Below are positions 1-8,074 of a DNA stretch of 64,000 nt, piece by piece. The stretch spans positions 124,001 through 188,000 of the forward strand of contig NZ_JACHTD010000005.1 in the NCBI RefSeq assembly GCF_014145665.1, read 5' to 3'. Position 1 is the first letter of the stretch; every line of letters begins with the position of its first letter. Source of the stretch: Myroides sp. NP-2 (GTDB lineage: Bacteria > Bacteroidota > Bacteroidia > Flavobacteriales > Flavobacteriaceae). The notes under the pieces were generated by a model. It was not told the DNA's origin. It saw nothing but the letters and a program-made list of their open reading frames with translations, and did no database searches. The translations under genes were made by a program, and so were the position numbers.

Positions 1-285
1 ATTGATTCTAAGTATGAAAATATATTTCTAGATAGTGCTTCTAGCGTACGTTATAAAACAAATGATTATGTAGAATCATCACAATTATGTTTTGTTATGA
101 ATATGAAACATAATATTAATCTACCTATAAAAGTTAGTGTTATTTACTTAGATGATGATTTTGAAGTAAAATTTAGTGTTCATGAAGTTGGAACAAATGT
201 TTTTGATGATTGTATGAAAGTTGAAAAAATATTAAAAGATAAAAAGCATATAATAAATAATGCTTTTAAAACATATAAACAATAA
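1..285 (+). CDS. Hypothetical protein, 5' end outside window
   Basis: The reading frame is open from base 1 to the stop at 283-285, so this is the C-terminal part (94 residues visible) of a longer gene. The first internal ATG is at 97, but nothing suggests that it is the real start because the upstream codons are equally coding-like. The visible part is rich in Asp, Lys and Asn, with no membrane segment. I do not recognise the family. It lies in the AT-rich left end and is followed by a hairpin terminator. Confidence 0.55.
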   Translation: MDSKYENIFLDSASSVRYKTNDYVESSQLCFVMNMKHNINLPIKVSVIYLDDDFEVKFSVHEVGTNVFDDCMKVEKILKDKKHIINNAFKTYKQ

Positions 286-290
286 ATATT

Positions 291-325
291 AAAAACCCAC
301 TCCTTTATTGAGGTGGGTTTTGTGT
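291..325. terminator. Bidirectional terminator between convergent genes
   Basis: A 9-bp stem (AAAACCCAC at 292-300 with GTGGGTTTT at 313-321) is followed by T-rich sequence on both strands. It lies between the plus-strand gene ending at 285 and the minus-strand lipoprotein gene ending at 327, so it can serve both. Confidence 0.75.
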
Positions 326-326
326 T

Positions 327-761
327 TTATTGAAGTTCAGCCATTGCCATATTGACCTTGTTCACCATTTTTATCATTCTATTCATTTGGCTTGTTGACA
401 TTTCAGATTTTACATTATCCATCTTATTGCCTAAATCTTCACCTTTAGACATAAGATTTGGTAAATCTTCAAACATACTCATATCGTTATTCTTGGCTTT
501 CTTTAAATAACTTATGTAATCATTCATATAGCTTTCATAGCTATCAAGCAAATCATCAATATCTTTAGAACTTACCTTATTTATATTAGATGTTGTTTCT
601 TCCTCTTGCTCAAAGTAATCAGATTCTTCAGATTCATCTGAATCATTAGAATCATATTGATTAATTTCTTCTTCTATTTTTGATTCATTATTCTTATTAC
701 AGCTAATAAATACAAGTGATGATATTGATAATAGACCTACAATAATTAGTTTTTTGTTCAT
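327..761 (-). CDS. Small lipoprotein of unknown function
   Basis: The 144-aa product begins with a Lys-Lys n-region and a hydrophobic segment ending in the lipobox-like FISC (Cys21), so it is predicted to be a lipoprotein of the cell envelope. A very acidic Asp/Glu/Ser linker (about residues 28-60) leads to an alpha-helical C-terminal domain (about 62-144) rich in Met, Lys and Asp. Small lipoproteins of this layout are common in Flavobacteriia, but I cannot assign a function. It appears to be a single-gene transcript ending at the shared terminator. Confidence 0.7.
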   Translation of the reverse strand: MNKKLIIVGLLSISSLVFISCNKNNESKIEEEINQYDSNDSDESEESDYFEQEEETTSNINKVSSKDIDDLLDSYESYMNDYISYLKKAKNNDMSMFEDLPNLMSKGEDLGNKMDNVKSEMSTSQMNRMIKMVNKVNMAMAELQ

Positions 762-1217
762 CTTCTAAAATTTAATGTTTATTTAAATAAATCGTATTCA
801 GTTATACACCACATATTAAGTGATGGTGCATTAATTCGGGTGAACAAAAAAGGTATTAAGGAGGTATCTTTAATCGGATAACATTAAAGAACAACAATTT
901 TCAATCTAAGTATTGTTGTACTTAATAGATGATGATTTGTGTAGTTCTCTAATGTAGTAAGTAATTGTTTTCATTTTTTGTGGTATTTTAGGTTTATAAA
1001 ATGTAAAAAAGAAGCGTGGACATTGCAAACACACTAAACCTAGGAATACCACTCCCTAAAAAAGCAATGAATACAAGCCACGCCATATCGGCATACTCTC
1101 ATATACATTATTTGCTTTCTTTTATTCGAGGTGGTATTTCGGTTTAGCAATAATGCAATTAAGCACGTTTATTCTTTTCGTAAAAAAGCAAAGATAAAAC
1201 TTATATTATAAAAATAA

Positions 1218-1256
1218 AACAGCCTAGATTATTTTTGAATCTAGGCTGTTTATTTG
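1218..1256. terminator. Strong hairpin terminator without an obvious gene
   Basis: A perfect 13-bp stem pairs AACAGCCTAGATT (1218-1230) with AATCTAGGCTGTT (1238-1250) around a 7-base loop, followed by TTATTT. There is no coding gene directly upstream on the plus strand, which hints at a non-coding transcript from the structured region before it. Confidence 0.65.
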
Positions 1257-1340
1257 GATTTTTAGTTGTTAAGTTACTTATACATATATTAATTAAAATC
1301 AATATGCTATATTCTATTATACCATATTAAATTAATTCAA

Positions 1341-1348
1341 TATATTTG
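1341..1348 (+). promoter_or_regulatory. Bacteroidota -7 promoter element
   Basis: TATATTTG matches the TAnnTTTG -7 consensus and lies 23 bases before the ATG at 1372. No clear TTTG -33 box is visible at the usual 19-base spacing. Confidence 0.5.
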
Positions 1349-1371
1349 TAAGTATTATAATAGTCATTATT

Positions 1372-1572
1372 ATGGAAAAATATACACATAAAGTAACATC
1401 TTCTAATATTAAAAGAGCTAATGAAAAATTGGCAACAAATGGTGTAAGAGAAGAAACTCTAAATAATTTCTCAGGGAAGTTACAAGTTAAGATTTATGTT
1501 AGTGGAGTTGTTAAAACAAGAGAGATAACAAAAGAAAATATTAGCAATGCTTATAAACTTGCATTATTGTAA
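1372..1572 (+). CDS. Small protein, first gene of a two-gene module
   Basis: A 66-aa basic soluble protein with no signal peptide or membrane segment. A TATATTTG promoter element sits 23 bases upstream of the ATG. The stop is only 2 bases before the GTG of the next gene, so the two are probably co-translated. I do not recognise the family. It is likely real because of its promoter, tight coupling and coding-like composition, but it is very AT-rich and could be acquired DNA. Confidence 0.6.
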   Translation: MEKYTHKVTSSNIKRANEKLATNGVREETLNNFSGKLQVKIYVSGVVKTREITKENISNAYKLALL

Positions 1573-1574
1573 TA

Positions 1575-2051
1575 GTGAGAAACTACAACCATATTTATAA
1601 AAAATTAGTTAATAGTGATACTGATTTAATTGGACATATAGCATATTCCTTATATAAAAGAAGTAAAATAGATTATATAGAAAAAAACAAGGAAAATGGA
1701 CAAAATTTATCTGATGAGGATTTAAAGCATTTTAACGAAATTTCATCTTCTGAAAGTTATATTGATGGGTATAAATTAAAGTCGAATTTAATATTACAAA
1801 GCTTTATTAATACAATTTTGGAGGAAGAAATTAAAACCATCAAAAATGAAACTGTAAATCAACAAACAGAAATTCTTAAAGATGTGGTTACTACTCTTGT
1901 TCCTAAAAATATGAAAACAATATTTTTGGGATTGATAAGTTCCTTTTTATTTGCCTTAGTAATTGCCGCAATCGCTTTTATTATGCAGTTCTCTAATTCA
2001 ACAATTTCAGTTAAGATTCAAGAAAATGCAACAGAAATTAAAAAAGACTAA
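1575..2051 (+). CDS. Membrane-anchored protein of unknown function, IS-adjacent
   Basis: A 158-aa product starting at GTG, 2 bases after the preceding stop. Residues about 1-110 form a hydrophilic, mostly helical domain; residues about 113-140 form one strong transmembrane helix; the last 18 residues are hydrophilic. The stop codon (2049-2051) overlaps the first base of the terminal repeat of the IS1595-family element, so the C-terminus may have been shortened or supplied by the insertion. The N-terminal part resembles, from memory, phage- or island-associated one-helix proteins, but I cannot name a family. It pairs with the 66-aa gene. Confidence 0.6.
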   Translation: MRNYNHIYKKLVNSDTDLIGHIAYSLYKRSKIDYIEKNKENGQNLSDEDLKHFNEISSSESYIDGYKLKSNLILQSFINTILEEEIKTIKNETVNQQTEILKDVVTTLVPKNMKTIFLGLISSFLFALVIAAIAFIMQFSNSTISVKIQENATEIKKD

Positions 2052-2974
2052 TACCAAGTATTTTTAACTGAACATAATAGTAATTCATCGAATATATCCA
2101 CTTCATTTCTTCTATTGAATTTAAAGCAATATTCACTAAGATAGTTTTGTGTGTAATCTCTACCGATAGAGTGGTGAATACCTAAGAATAATCTTTTTGC
2201 GTTTGATATTGTTTTGTGTACCCAAGGTAGTACTTTATCAGATTTTAGATTCTTAGTATTGATTGAAGTATGACTTTTAACTAGACCTTTTAATTTGCTG
2301 TAATGCCTACCATCATCAGTAATTAAATAGGTCTTTTTTGTTTCTACTGCTTTTTCTAGTTCTTTGCTCAACGTATTGTGTTTGTAATCTTCAATATGAA
2401 CCATTTTAAGGCGTTTTACAATACGATTGGCTTTGTGTTGATTAGTTTGATTAGGATTTAATTCTGATTCAACCATAACCAATACTTTTGAATTTCTCTG
2501 ACTACCAACACCACGTTTTAATTCTTGCTTTTCTTTGCGTTCTTCTTTGTTGGGAACTGTTACAAAGAATCCTTCATCTAATTCAATTGAACCTTCTAGT
2601 TTATATTCTTCATCAGCTTTACACATAACTCGCCTAATCTTGTGCATCATTGACCAAATTGGCTCGTAAAACTTGTGATTTAGTTGTCTTTGTATTTCAA
2701 GTGATGAAAATGATTTTTTAGTAGAAGTAGCAAACATAAAAGCAATGTACCAATATTGGAAAGGTAGTTTTGAATTTTCCATCACAGTACCGCTTTTTAA
2801 TGATGTTCTAAAACCACATTGTTTGCATTTGTAGTATTGGATTGTAGATAACCAATAGTGATGTTCACCTTTACACTTTTTACAAATTACACCTACTTTA
2901 TCTCTATGATTTTTGAAGTGTATTCTACAAGATTCTTCATTTGGGAATTTTTTAAAGAACTCAAAAATATTCAT
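2048..2974 (-). CDS. IS1595 (ISXO2-like) family transposase
   Basis: A 308-aa DDE transposase. The N-terminal zinc ribbon has paired cysteines (CKKC near residue 31 and CKQC near residue 50), as in IS1595-family enzymes. The catalytic domain follows, with ELDEGFF near residue 131 carrying a probable acidic catalytic residue, a long lysine/arginine-rich middle, and further acidic residues such as ITDDGRHY. The length fits the family and no frameshift is visible, so the element may be active. It is transcribed away from the truncated esterase gene. The stop codon lies just outside the terminal repeat. Confidence 0.88.
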   Translation of the reverse strand: MNIFEFFKKFPNEESCRIHFKNHRDKVGVICKKCKGEHHYWLSTIQYYKCKQCGFRTSLKSGTVMENSKLPFQYWYIAFMFATSTKKSFSSLEIQRQLNHKFYEPIWSMMHKIRRVMCKADEEYKLEGSIELDEGFFVTVPNKEERKEKQELKRGVGSQRNSKVLVMVESELNPNQTNQHKANRIVKRLKMVHIEDYKHNTLSKELEKAVETKKTYLITDDGRHYSKLKGLVKSHTSINTKNLKSDKVLPWVHKTISNAKRLFLGIHHSIGRDYTQNYLSEYCFKFNRRNEVDIFDELLLCSVKNTWY

Positions 2975-3134
2975 TTTTTATAAATTCGATATACCTAATT
3001 TCGCAATAGATGTATCATTAACAAATCATATTAAGTTACGAATAATTAACGAGTTATGCAAGTTTATAGACAACAAAAACCGATTGAAAACACTACATTT
3101 ACAATCGGTTTTTGTTGTTAAATTATCTTGGTAT
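2051..3134 (-). mobile_element. IS1595-family insertion sequence
   Basis: The element is 1084 bp, bounded by imperfect inverted repeats: ATACCAAG at 2051-2058 and its complement CTTGGTAT at 3127-3134. Going inwards, 14 of the first 18 positions match. It contains one transposase gene on the minus strand and a strong hairpin (3070-3118) between the right end and the transposase start. The 8-base flanks (aaagacta left, aaagttga right) agree at the first four bases only, so no convincing target duplication is seen. Both neighbouring genes stop at its edges, which points to an IS-associated deletion or rearrangement. Confidence 0.8.
3070..3118. terminator. Hairpin at the IS end shielding the transposase
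   Basis: A perfect 17-bp stem pairs ACAACAAAAACCGATTG (3070-3086) with CAATCGGTTTTTGTTGT (3102-3118), with A/T tracts suited to termination on both strands. Its place between the IS end and the transposase gene would block read-through transcription from flanking genes, a known way for IS elements to limit their own expression. Confidence 0.65.
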
Positions 3135-3860
3135 AAAGTTGACGATAGTCATTAAATATTTCATTCCCTCAATACCAGCATATATAGTTTGAACAGTATG
3201 CTTAAAGAAATTATCGTGGGTAGTATCAATTATAGAATTTTCAATTAATTTTATAGTCTCTAGTACAAAATCAATTTCTTCAATTGTTACATTTTCAACA
3301 TCTAAATCATATATTTTGAGTAAACTATTTTCAAATTTGTCGATTTGAGTATCATCTAGCTGAAGCTTTTTCATTTCTTGTAATAAGAACTCATTACTTG
3401 GATGACTTTCTAACCCTAAAAACTTCCATTTTAGCTTTTCATTATGTAAGATGTCTCGAACTAACCCTTCTGTTTGCTTCACATCTCCCCAAAATGGCTT
3501 CCATTTACTTAAATCTCTAGACTGAGGAAAATCCTTTCTATCATTATTTTTTAATTCTAAATCAACAAATCCCGCACCTTCTAAAGCTAGGGTATTAAAT
3601 CCTTTTTCTTTCATCAAATATTGAACAAGTTCCGCTTTAACCTCATAGGTTTTACCATCTCCGTGCCCCGCTTCTCCTAAGATAACTATTTCGCTATCCC
3701 CAATGCGCTGGGCTATTTCTTCAAACGAAGCTTGATCCACTTGCTCAAATGGAATCATATAAGAGGCTATTTGCTTTTCGACAGTTGCCTCTTGACAGCT
3801 GGACAACAAGGCAGCGATAGCAAGTAAAAGCACTGTAATTGTTTTGAACATCAGTAACAT
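3123..3860 (-). pseudogene. Erythromycin-esterase-like lipoprotein, C-terminus lost to IS
   Basis: The 245-aa product starts with a hydrophobic signal ending in LLSSC, a lipobox. The following sequence matches the N-terminal half of the erythromycin esterase family: the segment ILGEAGHGDGKTYEVK carries the conserved Glu/His pair, and LALEGAGF and LGLESHPSN follow. Family members usually run past 400 residues. Here the frame enters the IS terminal repeat at base 3134 and stops after four residues encoded mostly by IS sequence. The later catalytic His region is therefore absent and the protein is almost certainly inactive. The missing part is not found on the other side of the IS. Confidence 0.8.
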
Positions 3861-3905
3861 AAATGATTTGATTAATACTAAATTAAATTATAGAAGATTG
3901 GTGTC

Positions 3906-4940
3906 CTATTGTCTTTTAATCCAATCTACGATTTGTTGTTTCGGTTGTTGGTGAATGTCATACGGCTTGCTTTCCCCATCCGAGAAAAAGTGGTTTTCAC
4001 CCTCTACTACTATCGCAGCTATCGCAGGATTCGCGAGGCTATTTAAGCGATTGATATTCGCTATAGGATCGACAATCACATCCTCCGAACCAATCATATA
4101 AAAGACAGGGATGTTGGTGTTTTTCAATACATCAATGCGGTCTTTTTCCACTAAATCACGCTCCACATGGCCAATTAAAAAACGAAAACGAGTAGCATAT
4201 CTTTTCTTTGTATAACCGAGTTTCTTTGTCTCTTTATCAAACATTTTCCAAAAGCTTTTTTCTTTGTGATTGGCGAGGTAAAAATCAGCTAAGGCCGAGC
4301 ATACGTTCTCTTTTTCTTCGCGTGTATCGTAGAGAAAGTAATCATTAAATACATTTTCACTGTGTTGTAATTGATAGAGAAATAGTTGTTTACCTGTAAC
4401 AACGGGAGCAGCAAAAAGCACTAAAAAATCGGGATTAATCTTGTGTTGTAAGGCTTCCATAACTGCTATGCCCCCTAGACTATGCCCAATAAGTCCCACT
4501 TTTTTACCCTGTAGGTCTGGATGTTTCTTTAGCATGTTAAACGCACTAGCCAACTCTTCTCCCATTATTGTCGCCGAGTAGGACATATTACCTCCTTTTC
4601 CTTTAGAATTTCCCATTTCGCGTTCATCATATCGAAACACAGCAATGCGATTATCCAATAAAGCTTCCGCTAAAGGACTATGGGTATTGCGGGTATTATA
4701 GCCCGTTCCGGGTTTAATAATCACCACTTGATCAAAACCATCTTTGGGAAGAATTAAACTCCCTTCAAAAGATACACTGTCCACTTTTTGTCTATAATCA
4801 AAGGCAGGCACATTAAAATTGATTGTGGAAAAAGCATAGTTGTCCTTTTTAGTGATAAAGGATTCGTATGGAGTTTTTACATTTTGTCCAAAACAAAGGG
4901 TCGTTAATAAAAGGAAAGCCCCGAGATATCTCATCTTCAT
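3906..4940 (-). CDS. Secreted alpha/beta hydrolase
   Basis: A 344-aa protein with a cleavable signal peptide ending near the CFGQ at residues 17-20, so it is exported to the periplasm or beyond. It has the alpha/beta hydrolase fold with nucleophile elbow GHSLGG near residue 153. Downstream are the likely acid in IGSEDVIVD and the likely catalytic His in EGENHFF near residue 317. Related proteins are annotated as acyl peptidases or esterases; the substrate is unknown. It lies 45 bases upstream of the truncated esterase gene in the same direction, so the two were probably co-transcribed. Confidence 0.8.
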   Translation of the reverse strand: MKMRYLGAFLLLTTLCFGQNVKTPYESFITKKDNYAFSTINFNVPAFDYRQKVDSVSFEGSLILPKDGFDQVVIIKPGTGYNTRNTHSPLAEALLDNRIAVFRYDEREMGNSKGKGGNMSYSATIMGEELASAFNMLKKHPDLQGKKVGLIGHSLGGIAVMEALQHKINPDFLVLFAAPVVTGKQLFLYQLQHSENVFNDYFLYDTREEKENVCSALADFYLANHKEKSFWKMFDKETKKLGYTKKRYATRFRFLIGHVERDLVEKDRIDVLKNTNIPVFYMIGSEDVIVDPIANINRLNSLANPAIAAIVVEGENHFFSDGESKPYDIHQQPKQQIVDWIKRQ

Positions 4941-5525
4941 TGTTACTTATTTTATTTGATTTGTATATATTTCACTCAATAGGGAAATAAACTTAGTTAA
5001 TTACATCTTAACAAGTAACAAGGTTATGTTTATTTTAACTTATTATTTTCTTTTTATTCACCTCATAAGGCAACTAAATGTAAGTAAAGAAACAAACTAA
5101 CAAGCCAGCAAATAGGCGATTTCTCCGCTTTTTTTTTTGTTTGTTTTGCTCTAGTTCATGATGGTTTGAAATTACAGTAGTATAATCTAAAGTTTATGAA
5201 AGCACTCCAAAAGACACTGTACCAAAAACTGTGTAAGTGAAAAACATCTGTTTAGATTAAGCATTAGGGAAATCTGTTAGCAACTTGATTTTCCCTTATT
5301 CGAAAGCAAATATTCTAAGATTTTTGAGCTATAGCGAACAATCCCAACCTTGGGAAGGCACACGCATTAAAGCGTTGAGTTGAAATCTGTAGGAAATTAC
5401 CGTGTATAAAAATGGAAGAGTACCATATACAAAGGTTGTCGATGAATGGACCTAGGATCGTATATTCATCCACTCATAACAACAAGCAAACAATGAATAC
5501 GTATGGTAAGCCCAAAATAAGAAGC
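4941..5525. other. Gene-free stretch, 585 bases
   Basis: No convincing coding frame is seen on either strand. A T10 tract near 5131-5140, an AAACAAAC/GTTTGTTT inverted pair flanking it, and short peptide-like remnants give it the look of degraded DNA. The words ACACTGTACC and AACTGTGTAAGTG near 5212-5240 are loosely reminiscent of insertion-sequence ends, but this is too weak to call. Confidence 0.35.
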
Positions 5526-5777
5526 TTATTGCTGTGGATTTATACTGCCATGTTCATTAAAAGTATATTCAACCTCTCCTGTTTCATCTGAAATTACATA
5601 AAAAAACTCATGTATATCCCCAAACAGTTCAAACACACCAATTGCAATCCATGCTTTTTCTCCAACAACATTAAACTTTGGATTAAATTGGGCCCGTACA
5701 ATGGTATGCTTAAGCGAGGGATATCGCTGTTGATATTGTTTTGCTATTTGAATAGCTTCTACCTCTGTTAATCTCAT
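5526..5777 (-). CDS. Small soluble protein, possible immunity protein
   Basis: An 83-aa protein without signal or membrane segment. It has an N-terminal helix (about residues 3-18) followed by alternating strands, with the conserved-looking core GEKAWIAIGVFELFGD and a C-terminal GEVEYTFNEHG. Size, fold pattern and place in a run of small unrelated minus-strand genes suit a polymorphic-toxin immunity protein, but I do not recognise a family. The assignment rests on context only. Confidence 0.55.
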   Translation of the reverse strand: MRLTEVEAIQIAKQYQQRYPSLKHTIVRAQFNPKFNVVGEKAWIAIGVFELFGDIHEFFYVISDETGEVEYTFNEHGSINPQQ

Positions 5778-5914
5778 GTTGTGCTACCTTATTTAAAATC
5801 GTGTATTTTGACTAATTTTCTCGCTACAATACAGTAATTCAGCAGTAAAATCAAGCAAAAACAGTAAACCATGATTGATACGCAGCCTTACTATACAAAG
5901 AAAGGATTCAACGC

Positions 5915-6577
5915 CTATTCCGCATATACTTTCTTACCTTTGCTAACTTTTTCAATTAGATTATGTCTTTTTCCTAAATACTCATCTTTAAAACACTCTT
6001 CTATAAAACTACTAATTTCAGGGTCTTTTCTATCCCACTTAGACATTGCAGATAACAAATACTCTCTTGGGTCAAAAACTCCAACCTTATGTTGTTCTTT
6101 TATAAGCGTTTGTTTTAAATTAACTGCATCTATAAGTTTATAAATATCTTTTATTTCAGGGACAACATCATCAAATGCCAACGATTTTAATGCTCCATTA
6201 AGTACTGATAAATTACCTTCTTTTAATAATTCCAAAATAGGAATTATATCATTTTTATTTTCCCTTTTTATTCTTGTAAATGCTAAAGTTGCCTCATTAG
6301 TTATCATGTCATGTATTATATTATTTTCTATGATACTAGATAACTCTTGAAGAACATTCTCATACTTAATTTTACCTAAAGCTTTTATCATGATACACTG
6401 GGTTTCCCAAGCTTTTAAATTCTTACTTTCTTTCAGATAAGCCTGATATAAGACGTCTCCAAGCTCAACTACTTCAAACTCTCCTATCAATTTAGCAGCT
6501 TTTCTTCTTTCAGGTGCTTTGGAAGATTCTAATAATAATTTTAAATCTTCAATACTTTCTTTTAAAACTTTTGCCAT
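5915..6577 (-). CDS. HEAT-repeat-like helical protein, possible immunity protein
   Basis: A 220-aa soluble, all-alpha protein. Repeated helix pairs are visible, such as RRKAAKLIGEF, QCIMIKALGKIKYENVLQEL, TNEATLAFTRIKRENK and NGALKSLAFDDVVPEI, each typical of HEAT/PBS-lyase-like repeats. Such proteins act as protein-protein adaptors, and HEAT-repeat proteins also occur as immunity proteins next to polymorphic toxins. No enzymatic motif is visible. It stands alone on the minus strand between degraded intergenic stretches. Confidence 0.65.
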   Translation of the reverse strand: MAKVLKESIEDLKLLLESSKAPERRKAAKLIGEFEVVELGDVLYQAYLKESKNLKAWETQCIMIKALGKIKYENVLQELSSIIENNIIHDMITNEATLAFTRIKRENKNDIIPILELLKEGNLSVLNGALKSLAFDDVVPEIKDIYKLIDAVNLKQTLIKEQHKVGVFDPREYLLSAMSKWDRKDPEISSFIEECFKDEYLGKRHNLIEKVSKGKKVYAE

Positions 6578-6642
6578 AGATCTCCTTTATTTTTTCTAAA
6601 CATACTGTCATTAATACCTATCTCGGGTATGTTTTGTTAGCC

Positions 6643-6677
6643 CTATTACTATTACTATTACTATTACTATTACTATT
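6643..6677. repeat. Hexanucleotide tandem repeat (CTATTA, 5.8 copies)
   Basis: Five full copies and one partial copy of CTATTA lie in the gap upstream of the HEAT-repeat gene, about 65 bases before its start codon. The array could vary in length by slippage. Confidence 0.85.
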
Positions 6678-6812
6678 CCACTTCTCCACAGGCATAATTT
6701 AGCCGATCACCCCATGTAGTCTTTTGTTATTTTCTAAATCAAATGCTGTAAAATCCATTAATTTATTATTCCTCCCATTGGTGCAACTCCTAAACTAAAC
6801 CCTCCTTCTACT

Positions 6813-7145
6813 TTATTCTCTTACGTAAATATCGTCCTGGGGTGATGCAGGGTTATATAGTATATTAACTGTACTTCCTTCTGTTAATTTTGCATCTAAT
6901 TTTCGTCTATACATATTCACCTCAGTACTATCACTGAGTCTTACTCTAAGGTCATAAGTAGGTTGCTTACTCCCATATCTAGTAACTGTAAGGGCATGTA
7001 CTTTTTTAACTATTGCAGTAGTTTCTTGATACCCTTTTACTTTCTGGGCTAACTCATCTTGACTAGATGTAAAATCAAAAAATGTAATGCCTAAAGTAAC
7101 TAACACACAAAGTACTAATACGATTAACTGTGTTTTTCCATTCAT
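6813..7145 (-). CDS. Small membrane protein, DUF3592-like
   Basis: A 110-aa protein with one N-terminal transmembrane helix (about residues 5-25) and an exported or cytosolic beta-rich domain. The pattern KVKGYQETTAIVKKVH ... PTYDLRVRLSDS ... EGSTVNILYNP resembles DUF3592-type proteins, in which a small beta domain follows a helix. In toxin loci such proteins can be immunity factors, but that is inference from context. A short peptide-like tail after its stop (6758-6812, minus strand) looks like the end of another, lost gene. Confidence 0.6.
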   Translation of the reverse strand: MNGKTQLIVLVLCVLVTLGITFFDFTSSQDELAQKVKGYQETTAIVKKVHALTVTRYGSKQPTYDLRVRLSDSTEVNMYRRKLDAKLTEGSTVNILYNPASPQDDIYVRE

Positions 7146-7591
7146 CTCTATAATAATTCTAGTTCAGTATTTTCACTCTTTTCTTGTTCTTTTCATTCTC
7201 TTTTCATTCTCTTTTCCACTAATCTGTCCATAGTCCAGCATACTCTTGTTGCTAAAAATTGTATGTTTAAGCGCTCATTACCGCTGTAAAATCTCTAACA
7301 AAATTTACTACTTAGATTGTACTTTACTCCCTTGAAGATGTGTTTCTCCACTTGAGCTGGGTACAATTTTAAGCAGATTCTAAACCAATTCCATTTTTAC
7401 TTGATCCCTCTACTACATTTTTCGCAATTGGTGTAACACAAATACCGGTTCCAATTAAAGAAGATGAGCTTGTGAGGCGATCCGTATATTTGGCAGTAAG
7501 AGGAGCAACTAAAAAATAGTAGTTCATCTTGATATTCCTGACCCCAGTTTATCTTTCAATTTGTGTGATTCCGTTTTTAATAAGCAGTCCA
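7146..7591. other. Degenerate gene-free stretch with possible coding remnants
   Basis: These 446 bases hold no intact gene. On the minus strand, 7520-7549 encodes NWGQEYQDEL, which resembles the start of the conserved C-terminal core motif of flavobacterial Rhs/YD-repeat proteins; it is cut off at once. In another frame, 7369-7527 is a 52-codon frame ending VVEGSSKNGIGLESA that also looks like a protein tail. A short imperfect repeat of TTTTCATTCTC lies near 7190-7215. I read this as toxin/immunity debris, with low certainty. Confidence 0.35.
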
Positions 7592-8023
7592 CTAAATACT
7601 TTCTTTAACCTGTAATTCACTCAAACTTTTAATTATATCTTGTATTTGATTCTCCGTAAAAGAATATATGTTTGGTCGTGTTTTAACTATAGTTTTTCCA
7701 TTTTGAATCAAACTAAATGTATTAAACTTACCAGAGCTTGTGACCACATTTTGATATCGATATTCTAATTCCTCTACTTTATAAGTATTTTTAAACACTT
7801 TACCTAATCTTGCAAAACTATAACTAACTGTTTTGTTCCTTGAGTCGATAACAAACTCAATATCAGAGTAAATAAAATTTGAAACAGCTAGCAGCCCTAG
7901 AACTACTATAGTTAAGATAATAACAGCTAGGGCTTTCATGTCTATAAAATATCCGATAACTGAAATACCTATCACAAGAAAGAGCATTACAGAAGAATCT
8001 AATTTAGCTTTATAAATTTGCAT
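7592..8023 (-). CDS. Two-helix membrane protein with PH-like domain
   Basis: A 143-aa protein with two closely spaced transmembrane helices (about residues 12-50) followed by a cytosolic beta-rich domain (about 55-130), in the layout of bacterial PH-domain-like membrane proteins. Visible pieces are IEFVIDSRNKTVSYSF and ELEYRYQNVVTSSGKF. I cannot name the family. Its place beside a SUKH remnant and other small singletons suggests a cognate immunity protein for a membrane-active toxin, which remains speculation. Confidence 0.6.
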   Translation of the reverse strand: MQIYKAKLDSSVMLFLVIGISVIGYFIDMKALAVIILTIVVLGLLAVSNFIYSDIEFVIDSRNKTVSYSFARLGKVFKNTYKVEELEYRYQNVVTSSGKFNTFSLIQNGKTIVKTRPNIYSFTENQIQDIIKSLSELQVKESI

Positions 8024-8074
8024 GATTTATTATTTAACTTCTTTACCAAAATCAACATCACCTTTCTCTTTGGT

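Larger units (their letters stand above)
762..1371. other. Long non-coding stretch with competing inverted repeats
   Basis: No open frame of gene size covers these 610 bases on either strand. Segment A (980-996, GTGGTATTTTAGGTTTA) and segment C (1131-1147, GTGGTATTTCGGTTTAG) are near-direct repeats. Segment B (1036-1052, AAACCTAGGAATACCAC) is complementary to both, so B can pair with A or with C but not both. A further nested stem joins GCGTGG (1014-1019) with CCACGC (1078-1083) and CATTGC (1021-1026) with GCAATG (1064-1069). A separate small hairpin pairs 891-898 with 912-919. A strong terminator hairpin follows at 1218-1250. A structured RNA or a mobile-element remnant are both possible. 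Confidence 0.5.

Noticed and set aside
1003..1085. Short minus-strand frame beginning MAWLVFIAF in the structured region
   Set aside because: Only about 30 codons, no ribosome-binding site seen, and the same bases form complementary hairpin arms, which explains them better.
2043..3142. An 8-bp target duplication around the IS
   Set aside because: The flanks agree for four bases only (aaag), which is not enough.
2913..3155. An 80-codon plus-strand frame at the right end of the IS
   Set aside because: It is antisense to the transposase start and crosses the terminator hairpin and IS end; no coding features.
5412..5590. A roughly 59-codon plus-strand frame ahead of the 83-aa gene
   Set aside because: It is partly antisense to the 83-aa gene and shows no family signal; treated as chance.
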